Below are positions 9,360 to 17,292 of a stretch of DNA of 47,731 nt, piece after piece. Both the position numbers and the translations under genes were made by a program. The DNA comes from Mycobacterium sp. GTDB taxonomy: Bacteria; Actinomycetota; Actinomycetes; Mycobacteriales; Mycobacteriaceae. The stretch is taken from the NCBI RefSeq assembly GCF_025933915.1, contig NZ_JAICZA010000018.1, positions 1-47,731 on the forward strand, written 5' to 3'. The notes under the pieces are model-generated. The model ran no database searches, was not told the origin of the DNA, and worked only from the letters and a program-made list of their open reading frames with translations. Numbering within the stretch: position 1 is the first letter of the stretch; each line of letters starts with the position of its first letter.

Positions 9360-10250
9360 CTACAGCCGCCCCGCCACGTCGGCTGCGCGGCGAAGCTGGT
9401 CGACATCCGAGCTCGTCGGGATGAGCTGAACCTCGTCAGTGCCGATCTCCTCGAACGTGCGCAACACGTCCAGCAGCTCGTCTTCGCTGCCGGCCCAGCC
9501 GGTCATCGGCGCCATCGCGTCGACGTATTCGGCCGGAATCCAGTTCATGTAGCGGCGTAGATGACGGTGCATCTGGGCGCGGGACCCCTCGGGTGACCCG
9601 AAGGCGAACCAAAACGACGTGATCAAGTGGGGTTTGGGCTTGCCAGCCTGCGCCCACGCGTCGCGCGTCACGTCGAAGAGCTCGTTCTGCTTGGCGACAT
9701 CGAGGTCCAGGGTGGTGCCGGCCAGCCCGTCGGCCCACGCGGCGGCGCTGCGGATGGTCTTCGGCCCCATACTGCCCACGAACAGCGGCGGGCCGCCAAG
9801 CTGCACCGGCGCCGGCCCGACGGGCAGCACCGAGTCGGTGATCTTCTCCCCCGCCCACACGCGCTTCATCACAGCCACCCGTTCGGCCATGTCGCGCATC
9901 GTCTGCGTCCCCAGGTCGGCACTGACGGCGTGGTAATCCTCGTGCCGGCCGCCCACCCCGATGCCGACGGCCAGCCGGCCGCCGCTCAGCAGATCACCCG
10001 TCGCCAGACCCTTCGCGAGCATGACCGGGTCGTGTAGCTGCGGCACAATCACCGTGGTCAGCAGCCGCACCCGGGTGGTCCAGGCGGCCAGAGCGCCCAG
10101 CAACGTCAGGTTGTCGGGGTTGTCGAAGGCGATGCGCTCGCCCCAGCACAGTGACGAGAACGGGCCCTCGTCAATGGTGCGGGCCCAGGTCTCGAGCACC
10201 GTCGCATCCAGATCCGGTTCCATCACCGGCATGGTCATCGCTATCTGCAC
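9360..10250 (-). CDS. LLM-class F420/FMN-dependent oxidoreductase
   Basis: Luciferase-like TIM barrel of 296 residues. Features are WARTIDEGPFSSLCWGERI near the N-terminus, VRLLTTVIVPQLHDPVMLAKGLATGDLLSGGRLAVGIGVGG (the classic barrel strand and cofactor-phosphate region, here in two parts), and PLFVGSMGPKTIRSAAAWADGLAG near the C-terminus. Proteins of this type in mycobacteria mostly use F420 or FMN; the substrate cannot be read from the sequence. I use GTG 10250 ((M)QIAMTMPVMEPDL), since the frame up to 10334 crosses an operator-like palindrome and the divergent VOC start. Confidence 0.85.
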   Translation of the reverse strand: MQIAMTMPVMEPDLDATVLETWARTIDEGPFSSLCWGERIAFDNPDNLTLLGALAAWTTRVRLLTTVIVPQLHDPVMLAKGLATGDLLSGGRLAVGIGVGGRHEDYHAVSADLGTQTMRDMAERVAVMKRVWAGEKITDSVLPVGPAPVQLGGPPLFVGSMGPKTIRSAAAWADGLAGTTLDLDVAKQNELFDVTRDAWAQAGKPKPHLITSFWFAFGSPEGSRAQMHRHLRRYMNWIPAEYVDAMAPMTGWAGSEDELLDVLRTFEEIGTDEVQLIPTSSDVDQLRRAADVAGRL

Positions 10251-10263
10251 GACCGCGATTCTG

Positions 10264-10278
10264 GCATGTTTAACATGC
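10264..10278. promoter_or_regulatory. perfect 7-1-7 palindrome between divergent genes
   Basis: GCATGTT T AACATGC lies 13 bp from the oxidoreductase start and 26 bp from the VOC gene start. Its right half contains TAACAT (10271-10276), a -10-like TANNNT for the VOC gene. A repressor bound here could block both promoters. Operator function is inferred. Confidence 0.6.
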
Positions 10279-10304
10279 AGCCCATCAGTGGAACCATGGA
10301 GCGA

Positions 10305-10718
10305 ATGGACTTCACCAGCACTTCCATCGCACATGTCCGACTGACCGTGACCGATATCGAGCGATCACGGCAGTTCTACGAGAGCGTGTTCGGCTGGCCA
10401 GTGTTACTGGAGGTCCCCGAGAACGCCGACGAGTCCACCCGTGATCAGTTGGGCTTCCTGTTCGGCGGCGTCATCTACGACCTCGGCGGCACGCTACTCG
10501 GGCTGCGGCCCGTCGCCGCCGACCGCTTCGACGAGGATCGTGTCGGACTGGACCACATTGCGTTCCGGCTCTCTAGCACAGCCGAATTAGAGTCGGCGGC
10601 AGCGCATCTCGATGAACTCGGGGTTGCCCACGAGCCGGTCAAGGACATCGGGCCGTCATTCATCCTGGAGTTCCGCGACCCCGACAACATCGCGCTCGAG
10701 TTGACCGCGCCGAAGTAG
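10305..10718 (+). CDS. VOC-superfamily (glyoxalase/dioxygenase fold) protein
   Basis: 137 residues with the paired beta-alpha-beta-beta-beta modules of the vicinal-oxygen-chelate fold: IAHVRLTVTDIERSRQFYESVFGWPV in the first half, and GLDHIAFRLSSTAELESAAAHLDELGV then FILEFRDPDNIALELT in the second. The candidate metal ligands are His in AHVRL, His in LDHIAF and Glu in ALELT. The start is ATG 10305, chosen over 10296 because GGAG at 10298-10301 is well spaced before it. It is divergent from the LLM oxidoreductase across a palindrome, so a shared small-molecule stimulus is plausible. The substrate is unknown. Confidence 0.85.
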   Translation: MDFTSTSIAHVRLTVTDIERSRQFYESVFGWPVLLEVPENADESTRDQLGFLFGGVIYDLGGTLLGLRPVAADRFDEDRVGLDHIAFRLSSTAELESAAAHLDELGVAHEPVKDIGPSFILEFRDPDNIALELTAPK

Positions 10719-10775
10719 CGCAAGGCCCTTCTGGCGTTGTCGGGCCGGGCTATCGGTGGTTGACTGGATAGAACT

Positions 10776-11165
10776 ATGACCATCAGCTTCAACCACACCA
10801 TCGTCGCGTCGCGCGACAAGCGAGAATCCGCGGAGTTTCTCGCCGAGCTGTTCGGGCTGCCCAGCCCAAAGCCGTTTGGCCACTTCATGGTTGTCGAACT
10901 CGAACATGGCGCCAATCTGGACTACGCGGACGCCCCCGAAGGTGCGGACATCCCGCGCCAGCACTACGCGTTCTTGGTCTCCGAGCAGGAGTTCGACGCC
11001 ATCTACGACAAGATCCGATCACGCGGCCTACAGCACTGGGCGGATCCGGGCGCCAAGCGGCCCGGCGAGATCAACCACAATCACGGCGGGCGCGGGGTGT
11101 ATTTTCCAGACCCCTCCGGCCATGCCCTGGAGATCCTCACCCGCCCCTACGGATCGGCCGGCTGA
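10776..11165 (+). CDS. second VOC-superfamily protein
   Basis: 129 residues, a separate VOC protein of the short type. ISFNHTIVASRDKRESAEFLAELFGL opens the fold, HYAFLVSEQEFDAIYDKIRSRGL sits in the middle, and GRGVYFPDPSGHALEILTRPYG closes it. Metal-ligand candidates are His7, His in RQHYAF and Glu in ALEILT. It lies 57 bp after the first VOC gene on the same strand but the two are not close copies. No known resistance or degradation role can be assigned. Confidence 0.85.
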   Translation: MTISFNHTIVASRDKRESAEFLAELFGLPSPKPFGHFMVVELEHGANLDYADAPEGADIPRQHYAFLVSEQEFDAIYDKIRSRGLQHWADPGAKRPGEINHNHGGRGVYFPDPSGHALEILTRPYGSAG

Positions 11166-11182
11166 GCCGCTGAGCAGCTTGT

Positions 11183-11668
11183 CTAGTCGCCGGTGCGCGC
11201 CGTGCCGTGGCGCTGGCTTTCCTGTTTCCGATAATCATCGGCCAGTTGCGCGACATGCTTGGGCAGCCCGCCAGTAGCGACGTCGGCCAGGGTCGTCTCT
11301 TCCAGCACGGATCGCATGCTGGCGCGCAGCGCCCGCCAGACGTCGGTGAGCGCGGCCGTCGGTCCCGAATACGGCAAGTCGCCGAGTCCGATGTCACGGA
11401 CGCTGGCCAGTGGACCATCGATACAGCGCAGCACGTCGGCGATGCTGATGTCGCTGCCGGAACGGGCCAATTCGTAGCCGCCCTCGCGACCGCGATGGCT
11501 GCGCACCAGCCGGTCGGTGCGCAGGTTGGTCAGGATGTCGACGAGAAATTGCGGCGGGATGCCCTGGGCGTGGGCCAAGTCGTCGGTCTTCACCAGCGTC
11601 CCGTCGGACACCGTGGCGAGCTGGATCATCGCCCGCACGGCGTACTCCGCCTTCGCTGACATGCGCAC
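11183..11668 (-). CDS. Rrf2-family transcriptional regulator (Rv1287-like)
   Basis: 161 residues from GTG 11668 ((M)[17 protein letters not shown]), exactly the length I recall for M. tuberculosis Rv1287. The winged helix-turn-helix includes [25 protein letters not shown] and the wing [10 protein letters not shown]. Between these and the C-terminus only one Cys is present (DVLRCIDG). The three-Cys cluster of IscR/NsrR is missing, so it probably does not hold an Fe-S cluster through those ligands. It lies 58 bp downstream of cysN on the same strand. That suggests control of sulfate assimilation in the manner of CymR; this is inference. Confidence 0.88.
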   Translation of the reverse strand: MRMSAKAEYAVRAMIQLATVSDGTLVKTDDLAHAQGIPPQFLVDILTNLRTDRLVRSHRGREGGYELARSGSDISIADVLRCIDGPLASVRDIGLGDLPYSGPTAALTDVWRALRASMRSVLEETTLADVATGGLPKHVAQLADDYRKQESQRHGTARTGD

Positions 11669-11726
11669 TCTCAGGATTGTGCCACCCATTGTGAGCATTT
11701 CGGCGCAGCCGGGCTGGACCGGCAGG

Positions 11727-13577
11727 CTAGCCGCGCGATTCGAGCAGGTCGATGACCCGCTGCGCCTGCTCCTCGACGGTGCCGTCGGGGGTGAGCCGCA
11801 GGTCGGGATCGACCGGCGGCTGATACGGACTGTCGATGCCGGTGAACTGCGTGATCTCACCGGCGCGCGCCTTCGCGTACAGACCCTTGGGGTCACGCTT
11901 TTCGCATTCGTCGATCGGGGTGTCACAGAACACCTCGATGAAGTCGAAGCCGGCCTCGACGTGCACTTTGCGCGCCAATTCGCGTTGCTCGGCCAGCGGG
12001 CTGATCGCCGGGACCAGCACGACGTTGCCGCAGTCGGCGAGTAGCGCCGCCACGTGCGCGAGCCGGCGCAGGTTCTCGGCGCGGTCCGCCATGCTGAAGC
12101 CCAAGTCGGCGTTCAAACCGTGCCGCAGGTTGTCACCGTCGAGAACGTAAGCCAGAGCGCCGCTTTCGAGCAGCTTTTGCTCGACCAGCATGGCCACCGA
12201 CGACTTGCCGGAACCCGACAACCCGGTGAACCACACCGTCTTACCCCGGGGCCGAGCTTCGGCGATGGCTGATGGCCTGTGCCGCACGGTGTTTGGGCTT
12301 GCCGCCTGCGCCGACGCGTCGCGCAACACCATGCCGGCGGCCACGGTGCCGTTGGTGTGCGGGTCGATGAGGATGAACGAGCCGGTGCTGGGGTTCCTGG
12401 TGTACTCGTCGAGCAACAGAGGAACCTGCGTGCGCAGCGAAATGCGGCCAAGCTCGTTGAGCTTCAACGCCGTCGCGGTTTTGTCGCGGTGCAGGGTGTT
12501 GACGTCGAGCCGGTAATCGAGCGCAGTCACCTTCGCGTGCGTGGTGCGGGTGGTGTGCTTGATGAGGTAATCGCAACCGGGTTCGAGCGCCGCGCTGTCG
12601 GCCATCCAGCACACCGTCGCGTCGAACTCCTGCGCCACCCTGGGCTGGTTGTGGGTGCGTGCGATCAGATCGCCCCGCGAGATGTCGATCTCATCGGCGA
12701 GGGTCACGGATACGGCCATCGGCGGAAACGCCTCTTCCACTGGACCATTCGGCCCCTCGATCGCGGTGATGCGGGTGCGCTTGCCGACGGGCAGCACCAC
12801 GACTTCATCGCCGGCACGCATGACGCCGCTGGCGACGGTGCCGGCGTAGCTGCGGTGGTCCTGATGTTCGTGGGTGTGCGGGCGGATGACGTACTGCACC
12901 GGGAACCGCACGTCGACCATGTTGCGGTCACCGGCGATGTACACCTCTTCGAGGTGTGACAACAACGCCGGCCCCTCATACCAAGGCGTCTGGTCCGACT
13001 TGGTCACCACGTTGTCGCCGTGCAGCGCGGAAATCGGGATGGTGGCCACGTCGTGCACGTCCAAACGTGCGGCGAAGGCGTGGAATTCGTCGCGGATCGC
13101 CTCGAATTTCTCTCTGTCCCAATCGATCAAGTCCATTTTGTTGACGGCGAGCACGATGTGCTGGATGCCCAGCAGGGACGCCAGGAAGGCGTGCCGGCGT
13201 GACTGTTCCAAGAGGCCGTGCCGCGCATCGACGAGCACGATCACCAGTTGGGCGGTCGACGCCCCGGTGACCATGTTGCGGGTGTACTGGATGTGGCCGG
13301 GGGTGTCGGCGATGATGAATTTCCGCTTGGGAGTGGCGAAGTAGCGGTAGGCGACGTCGATCGTGATGCCCTGCTCGCGTTCGGCCCGCAGGCCGTCGGT
13401 CACCAGAGCCAGGTCGGTGTAGTCGTGACCGCGGTCCTTGGACGTCTGCTCCACCGCCGCCCACTGGTCTTCCATGACGGCCTTGGAGTCATACAGCAGG
13501 CGACCGATCAGCGTGGACTTGCCGTCGTCGACGGAACCCGCGGTTGCCAGGCGCAATAGCGTGGTGGGCGGGGCCAT
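11727..13577 (-). CDS. cysN: CysNC: ATP sulfurylase GTPase subunit fused to APS kinase
   Basis: 616 residues. The N-terminal elongation-factor-like GTPase (about residues 1-440) has [14 protein letters not shown] and NKMD. The C-terminal APS kinase has its own P-loop [11 protein letters not shown] at about residue 450, then [16 protein letters not shown] and [17 protein letters not shown] motifs. With CysD it makes adenosine phosphosulfate from sulfate at the cost of GTP hydrolysis, and the kinase part converts it to PAPS. The ATG at 13577 shares one base with the cysD stop (TGATG). Alternative upstream starts would lie inside cysD. Confidence 0.97.
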   Translation of the reverse strand: MAPPTTLLRLATAGSVDDGKSTLIGRLLYDSKAVMEDQWAAVEQTSKDRGHDYTDLALVTDGLRAEREQGITIDVAYRYFATPKRKFIIADTPGHIQYTRNMVTGASTAQLVIVLVDARHGLLEQSRRHAFLASLLGIQHIVLAVNKMDLIDWDREKFEAIRDEFHAFAARLDVHDVATIPISALHGDNVVTKSDQTPWYEGPALLSHLEEVYIAGDRNMVDVRFPVQYVIRPHTHEHQDHRSYAGTVASGVMRAGDEVVVLPVGKRTRITAIEGPNGPVEEAFPPMAVSVTLADEIDISRGDLIARTHNQPRVAQEFDATVCWMADSAALEPGCDYLIKHTTRTTHAKVTALDYRLDVNTLHRDKTATALKLNELGRISLRTQVPLLLDEYTRNPSTGSFILIDPHTNGTVAAGMVLRDASAQAASPNTVRHRPSAIAEARPRGKTVWFTGLSGSGKSSVAMLVEQKLLESGALAYVLDGDNLRHGLNADLGFSMADRAENLRRLAHVAALLADCGNVVLVPAISPLAEQRELARKVHVEAGFDFIEVFCDTPIDECEKRDPKGLYAKARAGEITQFTGIDSPYQPPVDPDLRLTPDGTVEEQAQRVIDLLESRG

Positions 13578-14506
13578 CAGAAGTATCCCTGTCGTTTGCG
13601 GTCTTCCATACCGGCCTCCGAGATCCGGTCGTCGGCTCTGGTCGCCCCGCGTTCGGTGAGCCGGGACACCGCGGTCTCGGCGATGACCTCGTCGACGGTG
13701 GCGGCTTCGGATTCCACACATCCGGTGCACGTGACGTCCCCCACGGTGCGGAAACGCACCGATGCCTCGAACACCGGCTCGGCGGCGTTCGGCTGCATGT
13801 TCCGGTCGACCGCCAACAGCATGCCGTCACGACGAAAGACCTTGCGCCGGTGCGCGTAATAGATCGACGGCAGTGCGATGTTCTCGGCGCCGATGTAGGA
13901 CCAGATGTCGAACTCGGTCCAGTTGGACAGCGGGAAGACCCGGATGTGTTCGCCCTTGTGATGCCGGCCGTTGTAGAGGTTCCACAGCTCGGGCCGCTGC
14001 GCCTTCGGATCCCATTGACCGAACTCGTCGCGGAAGCTGAACACACGCTCCTTGGCGCGGGCCTTTTCCTCGTCGCGGCGCGCTCCGCCGAACGCGGCGT
14101 CGAACTTGTTCTCCCGGATGGCGCGGAGCAGTGTCACGGTCTGAATCGGGTTGCGTCCCTGGCGCGGCTCGACCACCCGCCCGGCGTCGATGTCTTCCTG
14201 GACGGAGGCGATGACCAAGCGCACCCCGTACTCGTTGACCAGCTCATCGCGGGTCGCGATCACCTCGTCGAAGTTGTGCCCGGTGTCGACGTGCATGACC
14301 GGGAACGGCAACCGACCGGGGCGGAACGCCCGCAGCGCCAGGTGCAGCATGACGATCGAGTCCTTGCCGCCCGAGAACAGCAGCACCGGCCGCTCGAATT
14401 CAGCGGCCACCTCCCGGATGATGTGGATCGCCTCCGCCTCCAGCGAGCGCAGATGGCTCAATTCGTACTGTCCGGCGGCGGGGGCCGTCTTCAGATCGCT
14501 GGTCAT
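13577..14506 (-). CDS. cysD: sulfate adenylyltransferase subunit 2
   Basis: 309 residues, the full family length. The PP-loop ATP pyrophosphatase motif LLFSGGKDSIVMLHL lies near residue 45, and VMHVDTGHNFDEVI, FGGARRDEEKARAKERVFSF and the C-terminal VGDVTCTGCVES are as in other CysD proteins. It forms the adenylylating half of ATP sulfurylase with CysN, which follows directly. GGGAAAG about 6 nt before the ATG is the ribosome-binding site. The promoter region upstream carries TTGACA and a candidate upstream reading frame. Confidence 0.97.
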   Translation of the reverse strand: MTSDLKTAPAAGQYELSHLRSLEAEAIHIIREVAAEFERPVLLFSGGKDSIVMLHLALRAFRPGRLPFPVMHVDTGHNFDEVIATRDELVNEYGVRLVIASVQEDIDAGRVVEPRQGRNPIQTVTLLRAIRENKFDAAFGGARRDEEKARAKERVFSFRDEFGQWDPKAQRPELWNLYNGRHHKGEHIRVFPLSNWTEFDIWSYIGAENIALPSIYYAHRRKVFRRDGMLLAVDRNMQPNAAEPVFEASVRFRTVGDVTCTGCVESEAATVDEVIAETAVSRLTERGATRADDRISEAGMEDRKRQGYF

Positions 14507-14516
14507 AGCTTTCCCT

Positions 14517-14543
14517 TTATTTAAACCTGGCAGAACTGACCAT
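14517..14543 (-). CDS. candidate 8-codon upstream ORF before cysD
   Basis: Reads MVSSARFK then TAA, ending 10 nt before the cysD ATG and just before its ribosome-binding site. TAAGGT (14556 to 14551) ends 7 nt before this ATG, so a leaderless transcript is possible. It contains no Cys run, unlike the polycysteine attenuator ORFs described for mycobacterial sulfur genes. This is speculative. Confidence 0.25.
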   Translation of the reverse strand: MVSSARFK

Positions 14544-14561
14544 ATTTAGCACCTTAGCGAT

Positions 14562-14592
14562 ATATCAGACCAGCTAGCGGTGGCGCTGTCAA
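14562..14592 (-). promoter_or_regulatory. cysDN promoter candidate
   Basis: TTGACA at 14592-14587 is followed after 17 nt by TCTGAT, or after 19 nt by TGATAT. The AT-rich stretch down to 14515 is unusual for this GC-rich window and would hold the transcription start and any Rrf2-type operator. Confidence 0.5.
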
Positions 14593-14639
14593 CCTGGGGT
14601 GCGAAAGGGCGAGCTACCGGGCCACGTGAGGCCGCGCAT

Positions 14640-14685
14640 GTAACGACGCGGCGAAAATCCTCGCGATATTTCGCCGTGGCGTTAC
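14640..14685. repeat. 17-bp imperfect inverted repeat between carbonic anhydrase and cysD
   Basis: Arms 14640-14656 (GTAACG acg CGGCGAAA) and 14669-14685 (TTTCGCCG tgg CGTTAC) pair at 14 of 17 positions around a 12-nt loop. It could be a transcript end structure, a regulatory RNA fold or a protein site. Confidence 0.6.
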
Positions 14686-14690
14686 GACCG

Positions 14691-14706
14691 CGGCGGCCAA
14701 CCGCCG
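14691..14706 (-). terminator. GC hairpin directly after the carbonic anhydrase stop
   Basis: CGGCGG and CCGCCG with a 4-nt loop, 2 nt past the stop codon and without a T-tract. This is an I-shaped terminator candidate separating the carbonic anhydrase gene from cysDN. Confidence 0.45.
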
Positions 14707-14708
14707 GA

Positions 14709-15200
14709 CTACAGCGTGACCTCGTTGAGCTTGCCCGTGGCGACGTCAAAGAAGAATCCGCGCACGGAGACGTGCTTGGTGACGAACGGACTCCCCTCGA
14801 TGCGGCGCAACGACTGCCGAACGTCCTCGGCGACGTCGGGGAACGACTCGGCCGCCCACGGCGGTTTGACCCCGGTCTCCTCCTGGATGCTGCGCTTGAA
14901 GTCGTCGTCGGTGAACGTGAGCATCCCGCAATCGGTGTGGTGGATCAGGATGATCTCCCGCGTTCCCAGCAGTCGTTGGCTGATGGCCAGCGAGCGGACG
15001 ACGTCATCGGTGATGACTCCGCCGGCGTTGCGGATGACGTGGGCTTCCCCCTCATTGAGCCCGAGCAGGCGGTAGACGTCGAGCCGGGCGTCCATACAGG
15101 CGACGACCGCGACATGCTTGCTCGGCGGCATCGGTAGCGGCCCCTTGAAGGTGCTCGCATACTCGGCGTTGTTGGCCAGATAATCCTCGGTAACCGTCAC
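14709..15200 (-). CDS. canA: beta-class carbonic anhydrase (Rv1284-like)
   Basis: Zinc enzyme for reversible CO2 hydration in the cytoplasm. 163 residues from GTG 15200, the M. tuberculosis Rv1284 length, with a strong GAGGAGG ribosome-binding site. Zinc ligands are Cys35 in VACMDAR and His and Cys in HHTDCGM. The catalytic dyad partner Asp37 and Arg39 are present. The body is nearly as I remember Rv1284 (FKGPLPMPPSKH, TDDDFKRSIQEETG, VTKHVSVRGF). It is divergent from oppB. A 10-bp palindrome lies about 70 bp upstream. The adjacent GTP/ATP-consuming sulfate genes form a separate unit. Confidence 0.96.
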   Translation of the reverse strand: MTVTEDYLANNAEYASTFKGPLPMPPSKHVAVVACMDARLDVYRLLGLNEGEAHVIRNAGGVITDDVVRSLAISQRLLGTREIILIHHTDCGMLTFTDDDFKRSIQEETGVKPPWAAESFPDVAEDVRQSLRRIEGSPFVTKHVSVRGFFFDVATGKLNEVTL

Positions 15201-15269
15201 GCAAGCCTCCTCGGGAGTGTCGCGGCCTCTCGGTGCCGCGGTGGATCGTAACAACCGATCACACGCGAT

Positions 15270-15279
15270 TCACGCGTGA
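15270..15279. promoter_or_regulatory. 10-bp palindrome in the canA-oppB divergent region
   Basis: TCACGCGTGA is self-complementary and is framed by GATTC and GAATC half sites (15267-15284). On the canA side a TACGAT -10 candidate lies at 15250-15245. Operator function is inferred. Confidence 0.35.
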
Positions 15280-15342
15280 GAATCAACCAGATCCGAAGGT
15301 CGCCGAAAGCGCCGCACGCGCGACGCTCCGCCGCCGGCTCGA

Positions 15343-15348
15343 TAACCT
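15343..15348 (+). promoter_or_regulatory. -10 element upstream of oppB leader ORFs
   Basis: TAACCT fits TANNNT and ends 6 nt before an ATG at 15355, so the transcript could begin at that ATG without a leader. Confidence 0.4.
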
Positions 15349-15354
15349 GTCCCA

Positions 15355-15384
15355 ATGCGACGTGGGCTGCCCGGACAAGCATGA
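15355..15384 (+). CDS. candidate leaderless upstream ORF 1 before oppB
   Basis: Encodes MRRGLPGQA and ends in TGA. Its stop overlaps the ATG of a second short frame (ATGA at 15381-15384). The -10 at 15343 would start the mRNA on its first codon. It may be a translated leader that controls entry into the opp operon. No protein function is implied. Confidence 0.35.
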   Translation: MRRGLPGQA

Positions 15385-15395
15385 GTCGGGCATGA
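15381..15395 (+). CDS. candidate upstream ORF 2 before oppB
   Basis: Encodes MSRA. Its TGA overlaps the oppB ATG as ATGA (15392-15395). Together with ORF 1 it would let terminating ribosomes restart stepwise into oppB, which has no Shine-Dalgarno sequence of its own. Confidence 0.3.
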   Translation: MSRA

Positions 15396-16369
15396 CTCGG
15401 TTTCTGGCACGCCGGTTGCTCAACTACGTCGTGCTGCTGGCGCTCGCATCGTTTTTGACGTTTTGCCTGACGTCGGTGGCCTTCAGGCCGCTGGACAGCC
15501 TGTTGCAGCGCAACCCGCGACCGCCACAAGCGGTGATCGACGCCAAGGCCCACACGCTCGGTCTGGACGAGCCGATACCGATCCGCTACGCGCACTGGGC
15601 TTCGCACGCCGTCCGCGGTGACTTCGGCACGACCATCACCGGGCAGCCCGTCGGAGCGTCACTGGGGCGCCGCGTCGGAGTAACGCTGCGCCTGTTGATC
15701 ATTGGTTCGCTGGTGGGCACCATCGCGGGTATCGCAGCCGGGGCGTGGGGCGCCATTCGGCAGTACCGACTCAGCGATCGGGTCGTCACCATGGTGGCTC
15801 TGCTGGTCCTCAGCACCCCGACGTTCGTCATCGCCAGCCTGTTGATCCTTGCCGCGCTGCGAGTGAACTGGGCGGTGGGCCTACACATTTTCGACTACAC
15901 CGGGGAGACCTCACCGGCTGTGACCGGCGGTGTCGGCGCGCGGTTACTCGACCGGTTACGGCATTTGGTGTTGCCGTCGCTGACCCTGGCGCTGACCGCC
16001 GCGGCCGGATACAGCCGTTATCAGCGCAACGCGATGCTCGACGTCCTCGGTCAGGATTTCATCCGCACCGCGCGCGCCAAGGGGCTGACCCGGCGGCGTG
16101 CGCTGGTGAAGCACGGGTTGCGCACCGCGCTCATCCCGCTGGCCACCCTGTTTGCCTACGGGGTGGCCGGGCTGGTCACCGGAGCGGTCTTCGTGGAGAA
16201 GATCTTCGGCTGGCACGGCATGGGCGAATGGCTGGTGCAGGGCATCGCGACACAAGACACCAACATCATCGCGGCCATCACGTTGTTCTCCGGCGCGGTG
16301 GTGTTGCTGGCCGGCCTGCTCTCGGACGTGTTCTACGCAGCGCTTGATCCGCGGGTCCGGGTGTCATGA
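15392..16369 (+). CDS. oppB: oligopeptide ABC transporter permease OppB
   Basis: 325 residues, as in M. tuberculosis, beginning MTRFLARRLLNYVVLLALASF with the first membrane helix. About six hydrophobic segments are seen. The cytoplasmic EAA loop reads DFIRTARAKGLTRRRALVKHGLRTALIPL. The family-typical external stretch GLDEPIPIRYAHW and GDFGTTITGQPV follow helix 1. It pairs with OppC to form the inner-membrane channel for peptides; the M. tuberculosis OppBCDA system has been reported to import glutathione. The frame stays open back to 15233, but that portion is not family-like. Confidence 0.96.
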   Translation: MTRFLARRLLNYVVLLALASFLTFCLTSVAFRPLDSLLQRNPRPPQAVIDAKAHTLGLDEPIPIRYAHWASHAVRGDFGTTITGQPVGASLGRRVGVTLRLLIIGSLVGTIAGIAAGAWGAIRQYRLSDRVVTMVALLVLSTPTFVIASLLILAALRVNWAVGLHIFDYTGETSPAVTGGVGARLLDRLRHLVLPSLTLALTAAAGYSRYQRNAMLDVLGQDFIRTARAKGLTRRRALVKHGLRTALIPLATLFAYGVAGLVTGAVFVEKIFGWHGMGEWLVQGIATQDTNIIAAITLFSGAVVLLAGLLSDVFYAALDPRVRVS

Positions 16370-17292
16370 CTTCTCAGGCGAACATCGATGGCGCCCGCGG
16401 GCTTTCAGGCCCCGACGTGGCGGACTTCACGTCGCGCCGCACGCTGGTGTTACGCAGATTTGCCCGCAATCGGTTCGCGGTAGCGTCGCTGACGTTGTTG
16501 GTGCTGTTGTTCGTCGGCTGCTACACGCTGCCCGCGGTGCTGCCCTATTCCTACGAGGACCTCGACTTCACCGCGTTGCTGCAGCCGCCGAACGCGCGTC
16601 ACTGGCTGGGCACCAACGCGCTGGGCCAAGACCTGTTGGCGCAGATCCTGCGGGGGATGCAGAAGTCGATGCTGATCGGCGTCTGTGTCGCGGTCATCTC
16701 CACCGGCATCGCCGCCACCGTCGGATCGATCTCTGGCTATTTCGGTGGTTGGCGCGACCGCGTGCTGATGTGGGTGGTCGACCTGCTGTTGGTGGTGCCC
16801 AGCTTCATCCTGATCGCCATCGTGACGCCGCGAACCAAGAACTCGGCCAACATCTTGATGCTCGTTCTGCTGCTGGCCGGCTTCGGCTGGATGGTCAGTT
16901 CCCGCATGGTGCGCGGTATGACCATGAGTTTGCGTGAGCGCGAATTCATCCGCGCCGCACGGTATATGGGTGTGTCCAGCCGACGCATCATCGTCGGGCA
17001 TGTGGTGCCCAACGTGGCATCCATCCTGATCATCGATGCGGCGCTCAATGTCGCCTCGGCCATCCTGGCCGAAACCGGTTTGAGCTTCCTGGGTTTCGGC
17101 ATTCAGCCGCCGGATGTGTCGCTGGGAACCTTGATCGCCAATGGCACCCAATCCGCGACCACCTTTCCCTGGGTGTTCCTGTTTCCCGCCGGGGTGCTGG
17201 TGGCGATCTTGGTGTGCGCCAACATCACCGGCGATGGCCTGCGGGATGCGCTCGACCCCGGTAGTGCGCTGGTGCGAGGTGGCGGCCGATGA
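16366..17292 (+). CDS. oppC: oligopeptide ABC transporter permease OppC
   Basis: 308 residues, second permease of the importer. The N-terminal helix [20 protein letters not shown] is followed by [19 protein letters not shown], the OppC/DppC signature. The EAA loop is [25 protein letters not shown], and the C-terminus ends [17 protein letters not shown]. The start overlaps the oppB stop as ATGA, and the stop likewise overlaps oppD. The N-terminus is some 15 residues longer than I recall for M. tuberculosis OppC. No internal start has a better ribosome-binding site, and the overlap supports this one. Confidence 0.96.
   Translation: MTSQANIDGARGLSGPDVADFTSRRTLVLRRFARNRFAVASLTLLVLLFVGCYTLPAVLPYSYEDLDFTALLQPPNARHWLGTNALGQDLLAQILRGMQKSMLIGVCVAVISTGIAATVGSISGYFGGWRDRVLMWVVDLLLVVPSFILIAIVTPRTKNSANILMLVLLLAGFGWMVSSRMVRGMTMSLREREFIRAARYMGVSSRRIIVGHVVPNVASILIIDAALNVASAILAETGLSFLGFGIQPPDVSLGTLIANGTQSATTFPWVFLFPAGVLVAILVCANITGDGLRDALDPGSALVRGGGR

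Noticed and set aside
14517..14543. Polycysteine attenuator ORF before cysD
   Set aside because: The short frame here contains no Cys codon, so the known cysteine-sensing mechanism does not apply.
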